From: CAVLCC01 sp963624975
GTDB taxonomy: Bacteria; Actinomycetota; Coriobacteriia; Coriobacteriales; CADBOM01
Length of the DNA stretch: 15,176 nucleotides
Assembly: GCA_963624975.1 (NCBI GenBank)
Contig: CAVFRF010000076.1
Span: 1-15,176 of the forward strand
Direction: 5' to 3'
Positions 1 through 8,896 of this stretch are shown one piece after another. Positions within the stretch are counted from its first letter, which is position 1. Every line of letters begins with the position of its first letter. A model generated the notes under the pieces. It was given only the letters and a program-made list of their open reading frames with translations. It was not told the DNA's origin and ran no database searches. Both the position numbers and the translations under genes were made by a program.

Positions 1-2770
1 GCGACACCTCGAACGACACCGTGGCCGTGGGCAGCTGGTTGACCCTGATGATGTAGGTCTGCGGGGTCGACGCAGCGTCGTCGTGCGTGACCTTCAGCTC
101 GAAGACCTGCTTTTCCTGCGTGGGATCGAGCGTGATGGTCTGCTTCACCGAAGATGTTGAGAAGTCCATGGTCTCGCCCGCAAGCGTGCCATGGTAGCCC
201 CCGGCAGACACATCGGTGGCGTTGTGGGGCTGCACGAACGCGTACCTCACGTCCAGCGACTCGGTGCCCTGCGGCACGCCCACGGTGTAGTCGAGCACCT
301 TGGCATCGAAGTTGGTGTTGGGATCGCCGGTCCCATAGGTGTCGGTCTGCGCCATGGTCACGCTTGCGGTGTCGCTGCTCACGTACATGCTGGCAAGCGA
401 TAGCGTCCTCTGTATCGAAATCGCGTAGTCTTGGTAGTACTCGGGACCGCTCTTGGGAGCGCTGGACCCCTCGTAGATATGCAGCGTGGTGGAATTGCCG
501 TACCCGCCGGGACGGATGAAGTCGGTGATGCTCGAAGCGATGTACTGCGTTTTGTAGTACGCGTGGCTATCCTCCTTGTAGTAGGATGCCTCGTCGAACT
601 GTCTGGTCGAGCCGTCGCTCCACGACTTGTAGTCGGCCACCACGCGCACGCCGTTCTTTGTGTCGGACGGCCTTACGAGCAGATAGGCAATCGAATCGGA
701 ATCGGCAGCGGAATATGTTGCCGAGTTATCCGTATAGGCCACCTTGTCGTAGGACGCCTTGTCGTCGGCCGGGGGATTTTCCTTATTCGGGAAGAGAGTG
801 GAGCGCCCGACGTTGATCTCTTCCGTTATCGAGCTGGTATGCGGAGTGGCCACGGCAACCAAGCCGTTGGCGCTGGCCACGAAGCTCTCGCTCGAGTGAT
901 AGTAGGTGCTCTTGGTGGCCACGTAGGAGTAGCTCTGTCCGTCGATGAGGTTGTACGTGGTCGAGGCAGATCCGCTCGACACTGGAACGACCTGGCTGCC
1001 CGCCGCGTTGTACACCTCCACGCTCACATCGGAATCATGCGTGAGCGTCACGGTCTGCGCGTCCTTGCGCGTAACGTTGAGCGTGTAGGTCTTGGATGTG
1101 CCATTGCCCAACGACACCTCCACCTCCACCTTGTATGGCTCGTTGTAGGCAGAATCGGGAATCTGCACATCCACCGATCCGTTCTCGCCCACAGTCGTGC
1201 CCGCTACGGTGTAGGAATAGTCGCCGCCATCTACGAAGCCCTGCGGCTTTACCGTGAGGGTCGACGACGACGTGACCACGTCGTACGAAGCCGTGAAGGG
1301 CGCGAATCCCGAAACGCACTCGAGCCCGTCGGCCTGGGCCGAAAGCGAGCCGAGCGTGGGACAGCGCACGATCTGCGCATCGCAGGCCTCGACCTGGTAG
1401 ACATCGTCGCTCAGCACGTGCTTGATCTCGAACCTCACCGAGTTGTCGTCGAGGCTCTGACCCACCATGTACTGCGGCGAATACGACTCCGACGAATACG
1501 ACTCCGATCCAAACGCAATGTAGTTCTTGTAGTCGTTGTACTCGGTGTAGTCGTTGCCGTTGGCGCCGGTGTAGAGCGCATAGAGCCTGTAGCTGTTCTT
1601 GTAGTTCTCGTCCTTCTTGACCTCGTCGCTGGCAGTCGCATACACGAAGACGTCGTTCGTGGGATTCGCGGCATCGGGCACCGCGAAGGTGACCTGCCGC
1701 TCCGCCGTGCTTCCCGAAACCACCTGGCAGCTCGCCTTGTTGTCCTGCTTGACCCTGAGGTCGATCGACCCGAACCAGTTGCTATCGGGCAGCGCCACGG
1801 CCACGGGAGTGCCCGGCGTGCTGTCGTCCACCACCAGCTTGGTGCACCTCACGCCGTTCTTGCCGCTCTCGTCCATCGCCTCGTAGGTGTAGGTGCCCGC
1901 AACCACCGAAGCCTTGCCGTTCACGGCCACGGTCTCGTTGCCGTAAGCGTCGGTGAGGGTGATCGAAGCCGACGCGGCCTCGCCGCCGCAAGTCACGTCG
2001 AAGGTCACCTCGTAGGTCTGCCCCGAGATGTACTCGTTGTACTTGTCGATTGCATTCTGGAGGTTGGCGCCCAGCGTCGAAGCCGTGTCGTCGGTCGCGG
2101 TGGGAAGTCCCTGCTGCGCGGACTTGCGGGCGTTCACGGCATCGGGATAGTTGTGCAGTCCCTTGGAGCTGGAACCGTCGTAGCTGGCGATGGCATCCAT
2201 GAGGTTGAGGTGCCCGTCGCCCAGGTTGCCCATGTTGGAGTTGCAGGTGATGATGAGCGACGTGATCTCGCTCGCGTCCACACCCGAGAGCGGTCCGTCT
2301 CCCTTGGTGTGGTAGTAGGTGAACATCCCGCTTTGCCCCTTGATGGACGCAAGCGTGGTGCCGTTGAACTCGAACTCGTAGGGAGAAGCCTCGAGCGCGG
2401 CCTGGGCGGTTTGGCTGTCCTTGTATTCGACGAAGGAAGGCTCGAGCAAGTAGGACCCGTCGGAAGCCACGGCGGCCACCATGAACTGCCCGGCCACCGG
2501 GTCTGCAGAATCGGACGTGGTGACCTTGCCGGCGCCCATCGCAGAAGCGGTGGCAGCCAGCATCGAGATGGCCACAGCTGCGACTACCGCCACGAGCATC
2601 CCCTTGCTAGAACGCGTGCGGGTGCGGCGATGCCAGCGCTCGCAAGAGCGTGCGTCCTTCTCCAACGAGAGCATTCGCCTGCTGCGACGCGCCTTTCGCG
2701 CCTCGGCGCGGGCCGTCGTGCCGCGTGCCTCGCTGGTTGCGTGATTGTCCTGCGTAACGGGTGCCGTCAT
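1..2770 (-). CDS. large secreted/anchored surface protein with cadherin-like sandwiches, 3' end outside window
   Basis: The frame stays open from ATG (2768-2770) to the left edge: 923 codons without a stop, so the C-terminus lies outside. The start has GGGAGG 11 bases upstream. Residues 1-57 are polar and strongly basic. Residues 58-80 are a hydrophobic segment ending in an Ala-rich cleavage-like stretch (signal peptide or anchor). The exported part is rich in Thr, Ser, Tyr and Asp. Around 100-125 the pattern YLLEPSFVEY followed by an Ala/Thr-rich helix resembles the start of DUF4430-like surface modules (weak). Around 470-567 and 826-912 there are beta-sandwich stretches ending in TYTLNVTRK and TYIIRVNQ, typical of the cadherin-like sandwich family PF12733. 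No enzymatic motif was seen. The protein is probably an adhesin, scaffold or ligand-binding surface protein. It follows the transglutaminase gene by 169 bases and may be its client; the exact function is unknown. Confidence 0.88.
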   Translation of the reverse strand, partial: MTAPVTQDNHATSEARGTTARAEARKARRSRRMLSLEKDARSCERWHRRTRTRSSKGMLVAVVAAVAISMLAATASAMGAGKVTTSDSADPVAGQFMVAAVASDGSYLLEPSFVEYKDSQTAQAALEASPYEFEFNGTTLASIKGQSGMFTYYHTKGDGPLSGVDASEITSLIITCNSNMGNLGDGHLNLMDAIASYDGSSSKGLHNYPDAVNARKSAQQGLPTATDDTASTLGANLQNAIDKYNEYISGQTYEVTFDVTCGGEAASASITLTDAYGNETVAVNGKASVVAGTYTYEAMDESGKNGVRCTKLVVDDSTPGTPVAVALPDSNWFGSIDLRVKQDNKASCQVVSGSTAERQVTFAVPDAANPTNDVFVYATASDEVKKDENYKNSYRLYALYTGANGNDYTEYNDYKNYIAFGSESYSSESYSPQYMVGQSLDDNSVRFEIKHVLSDDVYQVEACDAQIVRCPTLGSLSAQADGLECVSGFAPFTASYDVVTSSSTLTVKPQGFVDGGDYSYTVAGTTVGENGSVDVQIPDSAYNEPYKVEVEVSLGNGTSKTYTLNVTRKDAQTVTLTHDSDVSVEVYNAAGSQVVPVSSGSASTTYNLIDGQSYSYVATKSTYYHSSESFVASANGLVAVATPHTSSITEEINVGRSTLFPNKENPPADDKASYDKVAYTDNSATYSAADSDSIAYLLVRPSDTKNGVRVVADYKSWSDGSTRQFDEASYYKEDSHAYYKTQYIASSITDFIRPGGYGNSTTLHIYEGSSAPKSGPEYYQDYAISIQRTLSLASMYVSSDTASVTMAQTDTYGTGDPNTNFDAKVLDYTVGVPQGTESLDVRYAFVQPHNATDVSAGGYHGTLAGETMDFSTSSVKQTITLDPTQEKQVFELKVTHDDAASTPQTYIIRVNQLPTATVSFEVS

Positions 2771-2795
2771 ATCGGGTACCGCCTCCCACATGTAT

Positions 2796-2816
2796 GCGCG
2801 CCCACGTGGGGCGCGC
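2796..2816 (-). promoter_or_regulatory. GC-rich stem-loop in the leader of the large surface protein
   Basis: GCGCGCCC (2796-2803) and GGGCGCGC (2809-2816) form a perfect 8-bp stem around a 5-base loop, ending 25 bases upstream of the ATG and just before the GGGAGG site. No T-run follows, so a terminator is unlikely. It could control translation, mRNA processing or stability, or be a protein-binding palindrome (CCCACGTGGG lies inside it). It is the only strong structure seen in the 169-base gap between the transglutaminase and the large surface-protein gene. Confidence 0.5.
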
Positions 2817-2939
2817 CAAAGTCTGCCTCGATAATCATGCCTCAAAGGCACTCAAAACCTTCAAAACAGACTACTACATGCAGCATTCCATTCCCATACC
2901 CAAGTACGGAATCGGGAGGGAAATTCCAGCTCGCCCGCA

Positions 2940-5381
2940 CTACCAGATGCAGCGCACGATGCGGTTGACGAACTTGTTCCACACGCCCGTGTTGGCATTC
3001 AATCCCTCGAAGCAGGCATCCACGAAAGCCACCACAGCAGTGCGGTCCTCCTCCACCAGAGCGCTCCCCTCGCGCGAGAACAGCGCACGCGAGTTGGCAT
3101 CGGCGGCCGCGGCGAACGCATCCGCTCCGCACAGCTTGCCCTCCTCGGCCACGCTGCCCTGCGAGCGGTACGGCACGCATGGGTCGAACTTGAGCTTGAG
3201 GCACTTCTCGCCCAGCATCACGCCATAGGCGAAGCCGGCTTCCACCACATGTCGGAGGTCGCCCGTGCGCATGCCATCCACGAACTCGTGCATCTTGCGC
3301 CGCTTGAGCACGGTGCGCGCGATGGCGGCGATCACCAGCACGATCGCCAAGCCCAGCAACGACCAGAACAGCATGAACCGGAACTCGTCGGGCAGCTCCA
3401 CCGTTACCACGCTGTTGGCATCCTGCTCCTGCTGCGAGCTCCACTCGGTCTCGCTGTCGAAGTCGCCCACGCTCCATTCCACGACGTCGTCCTGCATCAG
3501 CACGTTGTCGGTGGGTTCGTAGAACGAAACGTCGTAGAAGCCGGGGGTCACGTCGAACGGGATCCAGCCCACGCCGTCGAGGTAGTACTCCACCCAGGCA
3601 TGGGCGTTCTTCTCGGTGAGCTGGTACACGGTGCCGCTGCCGCCCTCGTAGGAGTTGTCGTCGGTAGCCGTCGACGTGTTGAGCACGTAGCCCTCCACGT
3701 AGCGGGCGGGCACGCCGTAGTAGCGCATGAGCATCGTGGCCGCGGTGGCGTAGTGCACGCTGTAGCCCTTCCTGCTCTGGGTGAGGAAGTAGGTCACGAA
3801 GTCTTCGCCGCCGTTGCTGGTGGTGCAGGTGTCGTCGTATTCCACCTGCGACTCCAGCTCCTGCTGCACCAGCACCTTGGCCTGCTCGGCCGTGAACTCG
3901 GTCTGCTCGCCGAACAGCTCCTCGATCGTGGCCTTGGTCTCCTCTGGAATGTCGAGGTAGCTGCTGTACACGAAGTCCCTGTAGGCGCTCTCGTCGTCGA
4001 GATACGCGCGTGCCGAGCCCGAAGCCGACGACTGCTGGTTCTGGACCTGCTGCTGCACCTTGTAGCTCTTGCGCAGCAGAGAGGTCGAGGCGATGACGCT
4101 CGTCTTGCTGTCGTTCGAGGTCGCGGTCGACATGTCGGTGTTGGTCGAGACGGCAGACTCGCCGCTGCCGCTCTCGCTAGAACCCGACAGGTAGGAGTAC
4201 GGGATGTACGCGTAGTCGCCGCGGGCTCCGTTGCGGGTGATGGTGAACGAGGTGGCGCCCTCGTCGGTGTAGCTGCTCATGGCGGCCGCGGTCGACAGCT
4301 GCGACACCGACGAGAAGCCGTCTTCGCCGAGCCAGTAGAACAGCCCCTGGTTGTCGGTCACCGTCTGGCCGTCGAGTCCGCTCCAGCTCTGCCCGTCGTA
4401 GGATTCGCCGGTAAAGCCGCGCAGGTACTCCTTGCAGTCCGCCTGTTCGGTCTCCACCTCCAGCGCAGGCCTGTCCGACACCGCCAGCGCGCCCAGGTTG
4501 TCGAGCTGCCCCAGCGGCATGGCATAGCTAGCCCCGCCGTACTGGATCGCATATGCGATGTTGAGCAGGAAGGTCCTTGCTCCCGACGTGTTCACGGCAC
4601 CGGTGCCGGCCACCACGAGCGATACCACCACGGCGAGCAGCGCAGAGGCGGCCGCAACCGCTATGCCCGATGCCATGGCGCGCACGCTGCGCACGTTGGC
4701 TCGGCGCATTCCGCCCACGCACAGCGCGCCGGCCACTCCAAGGGCGAGCACCACGAGCCATGCGCTGGCAGGCACGAGGCCCATTACCACCAGCACGCAC
4801 ATCGCCAGCGTCACGAGCATGCAGGCCAGCACGTTGGAGTGCAGAGCGAGCTGCACGCACATATACGAGATCGCAGCCGATGCCAGAGCGCAGAACACCA
4901 CGAGGTCGAGCTGCGAGCCGCTGGCATAGGGCAGCTGGTAGTCGGAAGTATGGGTGCCCAGCGTGTAGAGGAAGCCGTTGATCACCTGCGTGCCGCCGCC
5001 GGAGACTAGGACCCATCCCACCGCCGTTATCGCAACGATGGCCACTGCAAGCCCGATGGAGATCTTGAACTCGCCCTCTCCCCCGTCTTCGCGGGCAAAC
5101 ACGAACGAAACCGCCAGCGCCACCACGGCGCTCACGGCGGCCACGACCGGGTTGAACTCCATGGAGCATGCCGCGCCCAAGCTGGCCGCCAACCCCGCGA
5201 AGAGCAGCATCGACACCGCCATGGCGAGCACGAGGTCGAGCGCGGCCCCGCTCGAGCGCTCGGTGGAAGGCTCGGCCCTGAACTCCGCACGGTTCGCGGT
5301 CGAAGCTGCGGTCGCAGCGTCTGCGCTGCGGCTCGCCTCGTCGCCGCGCGCTCCGCGCAGGCCGTCGAACATCTTCGCCAT
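2940..5381 (-). CDS. membrane transglutaminase-like protein (TgpA type) with Ser in place of the catalytic Cys
   Basis: An 813-residue membrane protein. About seven hydrophobic segments (roughly 47-70, 78-96, 106-127, 158-180, 183-203, 206-224, 238-259) precede a large outside domain; another helix at 668-690 leads to a basic cytoplasmic tail of about 120 residues. The transglutaminase core spans about 520-620: GYSVHYATAATMLMRYYGVP, then ARYVEGY, NAHAWVEYY (His594) and WIPFDVTP (Asp610). In this family the first motif normally reads GYCVHYA; here residue 541 is Ser (codon AGC, 3759-3761), so the canonical Cys-His-Asp triad is Ser-His-Asp. The ATG directly abuts the DUF58 stop codon, with GGAGG eight bases upstream, so the two are translationally linked. 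MoxR, DUF58 and membrane transglutaminase is a recurrent gene trio. Expected role: extracytoplasmic peptide or protein processing, crosslinking or binding of surface proteins. The family call is firm; activity is uncertain because of Ser541. Confidence 0.95.
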   Translation of the reverse strand: MAKMFDGLRGARGDEASRSADAATAASTANRAEFRAEPSTERSSGAALDLVLAMAVSMLLFAGLAASLGAACSMEFNPVVAAVSAVVALAVSFVFAREDGGEGEFKISIGLAVAIVAITAVGWVLVSGGGTQVINGFLYTLGTHTSDYQLPYASGSQLDLVVFCALASAAISYMCVQLALHSNVLACMLVTLAMCVLVVMGLVPASAWLVVLALGVAGALCVGGMRRANVRSVRAMASGIAVAAASALLAVVVSLVVAGTGAVNTSGARTFLLNIAYAIQYGGASYAMPLGQLDNLGALAVSDRPALEVETEQADCKEYLRGFTGESYDGQSWSGLDGQTVTDNQGLFYWLGEDGFSSVSQLSTAAAMSSYTDEGATSFTITRNGARGDYAYIPYSYLSGSSESGSGESAVSTNTDMSTATSNDSKTSVIASTSLLRKSYKVQQQVQNQQSSASGSARAYLDDESAYRDFVYSSYLDIPEETKATIEELFGEQTEFTAEQAKVLVQQELESQVEYDDTCTTSNGGEDFVTYFLTQSRKGYSVHYATAATMLMRYYGVPARYVEGYVLNTSTATDDNSYEGGSGTVYQLTEKNAHAWVEYYLDGVGWIPFDVTPGFYDVSFYEPTDNVLMQDDVVEWSVGDFDSETEWSSQQEQDANSVVTVELPDEFRFMLFWSLLGLAIVLVIAAIARTVLKRRKMHEFVDGMRTGDLRHVVEAGFAYGVMLGEKCLKLKFDPCVPYRSQGSVAEEGKLCGADAFAAAADANSRALFSREGSALVEEDRTAVVAFVDACFEGLNANTGVWNKFVNRIVRCIW

Positions 5382-6560
5382 CTACACCACCTCCGCAAGT
5401 GCGAGCGCGGTAGATGCGGCACCGCTCTTGAAGTGAATCTTGGCAAACCTGCCATCGATCTCGAGCGAGTCGCCGTCGTCGCACACGAAGGCGATCACGT
5501 CTATCTCGCCGCCCAGGTCGCATGCCGCAGGGGGCAGGCCCGTCGACACGTAGATGAGCCTCGAACAGTTGACTCCCCCGTACATCAGCATGTACTGGTC
5601 GAGGCCCCCCGACTCGCCCACGCCCAGCGGGCTGGACATCAGGTGACCGATCAGCTCGTATATGTCGCCCTCGTCGGTGATGTACTCGCGTGTGCAGCGC
5701 CCCTCGATCACGTTGTTGGAAGCCACGTTGAACTGGATGCCCTCGTGCACCAGCCTCTCGCATATGGCCAGCACCACCTCGGCCATCGCGTCGGCGCGCA
5801 GCGGGTCGGCATCCACTCCGTAGAGCGTCTTGTCCCAGAACACCAGAATCGAGTTGTCCAGGGGCAGCGACGGCTCCTTCACTATGTACTCGTCCATCTT
5901 GCTTGAGAGCTTCCAGTGGATGCGCCTGATCTCGTCACCCGGCTCGTACTGCCGAAGGGCGCGCACCTCCGAGAGGTCGGAGCCCTTGCGGTCGGGAGAA
6001 TACGTTACGGTGTCCGAAAGCGGCGCGGCCGAAAGCACGTTGCGCAGGTAGGCGTCCTGCAGGTCGGGCATGATCGACAGTCGCCTCGTGGCGCCCTGCT
6101 GCACGCGGCGGCCCAAGATGCCCATGGGCTCTTCCACCCTGCAGTTCGCTATACGGCATTCCACGCGCCCGCACGTGCTGCTGGAGATGTGGATGGGAAC
6201 CCGCACCTCCGACCTTGGGCCCGCGCACACCACCGGGGTGGCCACGCACTTCTGCAAGGTGAGCAGGTTCTCGACCTCCACCTCGACCACCAGGCGCGGC
6301 ATCGGCAGGTTCGAGCCGTTGCGCGCGACCAGCGTGCACACCACGTCGGAACCCTTGGAGGCCGACGTGGAGCCTTCCAGCTCGAGCGACACCCCGCCGG
6401 CGCCCAGGAGCGCCACCACGAAGCCGAGCGGCGGCACCGCCAGCGCTATAGCCGCGACCCACAGGGCAAGCGCGTTGCCCGTCATCACGAACGCCACGGC
6501 GCAGGCGCACACGGCCACCGCCCATGCGATATATGTGAGAATCCTCTTCGCCAACTTCAA
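5382..6560 (-). CDS. DUF58 membrane protein, partner of MoxR
   Basis: A 392-residue protein with two N-terminal membrane helices (about 8-27 and 30-56), a beta-rich middle part, and the DUF58 signature at about 199-217, RALRQYEPGDEIRRIHWK, followed by VKEP (227-230). The C-terminal part has the alternating hydrophobic pattern (NSILVFWD at 236-243) of the von Willebrand A-like fold reported for this family. The start is TTG (6558-6560), six bases after the MoxR stop and in the same frame; no strong ribosome site is visible, so translational coupling to moxR is likely. The stop codon touches the ATG of the transglutaminase. DUF58 proteins are commonly encoded beside MoxR ATPases and are thought to be their membrane partners or substrates; the biochemical role is not settled. 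TTG at 6552-6554 is an alternative start. Confidence 0.93.
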   Translation of the reverse strand: MKLAKRILTYIAWAVAVCACAVAFVMTGNALALWVAAIALAVPPLGFVVALLGAGGVSLELEGSTSASKGSDVVCTLVARNGSNLPMPRLVVEVEVENLLTLQKCVATPVVCAGPRSEVRVPIHISSSTCGRVECRIANCRVEEPMGILGRRVQQGATRRLSIMPDLQDAYLRNVLSAAPLSDTVTYSPDRKGSDLSEVRALRQYEPGDEIRRIHWKLSSKMDEYIVKEPSLPLDNSILVFWDKTLYGVDADPLRADAMAEVVLAICERLVHEGIQFNVASNNVIEGRCTREYITDEGDIYELIGHLMSSPLGVGESGGLDQYMLMYGGVNCSRLIYVSTGLPPAACDLGGEIDVIAFVCDDGDSLEIDGRFAKIHFKSGAASTALALAEVV

Positions 6561-6566
6561 CAGCGC

Positions 6567-7529
6567 CTAATCCTGGTCGCGAAGCGGGTTGGCAATCTCG
6601 CGCTGCGGGATGGGCACCTTGGCCGTGATCTGTTCCACCACCATGTCGGCGGTCACCTCGTTCAGGCGCGCCTTGGCGTTGAGGATGAGCCTGTGCGAGC
6701 ATACGTTGGGAAACACCGCCAGCACGTCCTCGGGCTCCACGTGGTCGTTGCCGTTCACGTAGGCGTGGGCCTGCGACATGTGCATGAGCGCCATGGCGCC
6801 ACGCGGGCTCATGCCCAGCTCCACGTTCTCCTCGTGACGGGTGGCCTCCACCAGGCTGGACATGTAGTCGTAGATGCTGTCGGCGATGTGAAGCTCGGCC
6901 ACCTCGCCGATCATCTGGCTCAGCAGCTCCTTGTTCAGCACCGGCTCCACGCTGTCCAGCGGGTTCTTGGCGTGGCGGTCCTTCATGATCCTGGCCTGCA
7001 CGTCCACCGCCGGGTAGCCCATGGAGAGCTTCACCATGAAGCGGTCGAGCTGCGAGTTGGGCAGCATCTGGGTGCCGGCCGAACCCGTGGGGTTCTCGGT
7101 CGCCAGCACCACGAAGGGCTCGGGCAGCGGGCGCGTAACGCCGTCGATGGTCACGCGTGCCTCTTCCATGGCCTCCAGCAGAGCCGACTGCGTCTTGGCC
7201 GAGGTCCTGTTGATCTCGTCCGCCAGCAGCAGGTTGGTCATGATGGCGCCGGGCTTGTAGGCAAGTTCCTCGGTCTTCTTGTCCAGCACCGAGAAGCCGA
7301 TTACGTCAGACGGCATGGTGTCCGACGTGAACTGGATGCGCTTGTAGTCCAGCCCCAGGCTCTTTGCAAACGCGAGGGCCATCGTGGTCTTGCCGGTGCC
7401 CGGCACGTCTTCCAGTAGCACATGGCCCTTGGCCAGAATGGCCATGAACACGCGCCTCACCACTTCGTCTTTGCCCAGCACTACCTTGCCGACCTCGGCC
7501 AGCGCCCTCTCCACGTTCTGGTTTGCCAT
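6567..7529 (-). CDS. MoxR-family AAA+ ATPase
   Basis: A 320-residue cytoplasmic ATPase. It has Walker A GTGKTT at 44-49 within EDVPGTGKTT, Walker B LLADEINR at 101-108, the sensor-1 segment ATENP at 143-147, and LDRF at 161-164, all in the order and spacing of the MoxR family (AAA_3 core plus lid domain). The length is normal for the family. ATG 7527-7529 is chosen because GGGAG lies nine bases upstream and family similarity begins there; a longer in-frame extension to 7739 would run into the neighbouring barrel gene with Arg-rich nonsense. MoxR ATPases act as chaperone-like remodelers, usually working with DUF58/vWA proteins, which fits the gene six bases downstream. Likely role: energising assembly or maturation of the surface complex encoded here (inference). 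Confidence 0.96.
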   Translation of the reverse strand: MANQNVERALAEVGKVVLGKDEVVRRVFMAILAKGHVLLEDVPGTGKTTMALAFAKSLGLDYKRIQFTSDTMPSDVIGFSVLDKKTEELAYKPGAIMTNLLLADEINRTSAKTQSALLEAMEEARVTIDGVTRPLPEPFVVLATENPTGSAGTQMLPNSQLDRFMVKLSMGYPAVDVQARIMKDRHAKNPLDSVEPVLNKELLSQMIGEVAELHIADSIYDYMSSLVEATRHEENVELGMSPRGAMALMHMSQAHAYVNGNDHVEPEDVLAVFPNVCSHRLILNAKARLNEVTADMVVEQITAKVPIPQREIANPLRDQD

Positions 7530-7606
7530 CTTTCGAATCTCCCTGATTTCCAAGTGCGTTGCCTCTTCGGGCCGGCGCACTGCTTGTCTGCTTGCCTGCC
7601 TGCCGT

Positions 7607-8875
7607 CTACTGCTCGCCGTGCTCGTCGGAGCTGTCGGCGGGCTGCTCGGCGTCTTTCCTCTTGTGTGCCTTGCGGGTGCTGGCCACCACCAGCACGATC
7701 ACCACGACCACGCCCACCAGCACGCCCCCGATGATCCACGGGATGGGCGACTGCGCGGCCGATCCGCTTGCGCTGGCCACGTTGAGCGTGATGTCGCAGG
7801 TGTACACGTTGCCGTCGCCGCCGGCGTTAAGCTCGCTGTATGCCAGCAGCGCGCGCATTGCCTGCTCGGTGGCCATGTACTCCACCTGGGTCATGTCGTC
7901 GGCATCGTTGTGAGAGAAGGTGCCGTCGGCGCGCTTGTGCGACAGCAACGCGCTGTAGGCGTTGCCGCTCTGCTTTACGAAGCGCGAGTCGGTCTGCGGG
8001 TCGATGTTCAACGAGCACAGCGCGATGATCACCATGGAAGACGACTCCGAGGTCACCACCCCGTCGCTGGCGAACGTGCCGTCGGCTCCCTGCACGTTGG
8101 AGAGGTAAGCCAGGCCCTTGTCGATGGCATCTACCACCTTGGAGCGGCCGTCCTGATACGGAGCCAGCGCCGCGAGCGCCATTGCGGTGATGTCCACGCC
8201 GCTGCTGCCCTGCGTGAGGCCGAAGCCTCCGTCGGAGCCCTGGTAGCCCAGCAGCGAATCGATGATGGCGTCCACCGTGTACTTGGCATCGTCGGGCACC
8301 TGCACGCCGGTGGCGTTGATGACCGTGAGCGCGTAGATGTATGCGTTGGAACCCTGCGCGCCCAGGTCGCTGGTCTGGCTCCAGTTGTAGGTGCCGTCGG
8401 CCACGAGGTCGATCTTGCTGCCATCGCTGCTGGTGCCGAAGGAGGTGGGGTCGCCGCCCAGCGCCTTCGCCACGATGGCCATGCGGTCCCACACGGTGGA
8501 CTTGGAACGGTCGAGCTTCCTATCGGTTGAATAGGCCTGCGTCACGTAGGTCTTGAGGGCGTCCAGGTATGCGGAAGCGCCGTCGCCGGCTCCCGCGCGG
8601 GTGAGGTCGAATGCCAGCCAGTCGCTGGTGGAGTCGCCCACGGTGAGCTTGTCGGATCCGAAGATCTCGTTGGTGCTCTTGACCCCGAGGTCGGTTTGAA
8701 TGCCAGAGATGCAGTCCTGGATCGCCAGCGTCGGATCTTGAGCGGATCCGGCCGATTCGGCCGCCAGCGCCGGCGCGGCGGTCGGCAGCGCAAACGCCAG
8801 CATCAGCACGATTGCCAGTGCCATGGTCGCGATCTTCGATGCCGCCTGGCGTGCGGCATGCTTCGTGTTGGTCAC
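7607..8875 (-). CDS. secreted alpha/alpha-barrel (prenyltransferase-repeat, transcobalamin-like) protein with C-terminal membrane anchor
   Basis: A 422-residue protein. The GTG start (8873-8875) has AAGGAG five bases upstream. Residues 1-39 are a classic signal peptide (basic, then a hydrophobic stretch 16-38, with APALAAE at the cleavage region). Residues about 45-352 contain helix-pair repeats with Gly-rich turns of prenyltransferase/squalene-cyclase type: GSDGGFGLTQ (213-222), GADGTFASDG (263-272), RADGTFSH (315-322), each preceded or followed by Ala/Leu-rich helices. Residues 378-399 form a single membrane helix followed by a basic cytoplasmic tail. The Asp-rich DXDD motif of true class II cyclases is not evident, so a binding role is more likely than catalysis. 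In known biology this barrel combined with DUF4430 resembles transcobalamin/intrinsic factor; the DUF4430 half is encoded immediately upstream. The ligand is unknown. Confidence 0.88.
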   Translation of the reverse strand: MTNTKHAARQAASKIATMALAIVLMLAFALPTAAPALAAESAGSAQDPTLAIQDCISGIQTDLGVKSTNEIFGSDKLTVGDSTSDWLAFDLTRAGAGDGASAYLDALKTYVTQAYSTDRKLDRSKSTVWDRMAIVAKALGGDPTSFGTSSDGSKIDLVADGTYNWSQTSDLGAQGSNAYIYALTVINATGVQVPDDAKYTVDAIIDSLLGYQGSDGGFGLTQGSSGVDITAMALAALAPYQDGRSKVVDAIDKGLAYLSNVQGADGTFASDGVVTSESSSMVIIALCSLNIDPQTDSRFVKQSGNAYSALLSHKRADGTFSHNDADDMTQVEYMATEQAMRALLAYSELNAGGDGNVYTCDITLNVASASGSAAQSPIPWIIGGVLVGVVVVIVLVVASTRKAHKRKDAEQPADSSDEHGEQ

Positions 8876-8880
8876 GTCTT

Positions 8881-8886
8881 CTCCTT
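8881..8886 (-). promoter_or_regulatory. ribosome binding site of the barrel gene
   Basis: AAGGAG on the minus strand, five bases before GTG 8873-8875. It fixes that GTG as the start and places the signal peptide at the N-terminus. Confidence 0.8.
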
Positions 8887-8896
8887 ATGTCTCCTG

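Noticed and set aside
431..2968. Very long plus-strand open frame opposite the giant surface-protein gene (similar ones at 3249-5009, 5916-7418 and 8823-11153)
   Set aside because: The translations are His/Arg/Val-rich without any domain, and they lie exactly antisense to genes with clear motifs. They are by-products of high-GC codon usage.
7582..7606. GCAG/GCAA-like short tandem run before the MoxR gene as a phase-variation tract
   Set aside because: The units are imperfect and few, and lie outside the coding region and away from any promoter or ribosome site.
7530..7739. 70-residue N-terminal extension of MoxR
   Set aside because: It overlaps the 3' end of the barrel gene in another frame and is Arg/Gly-rich nonsense; ATG 7529 has a good ribosome site.
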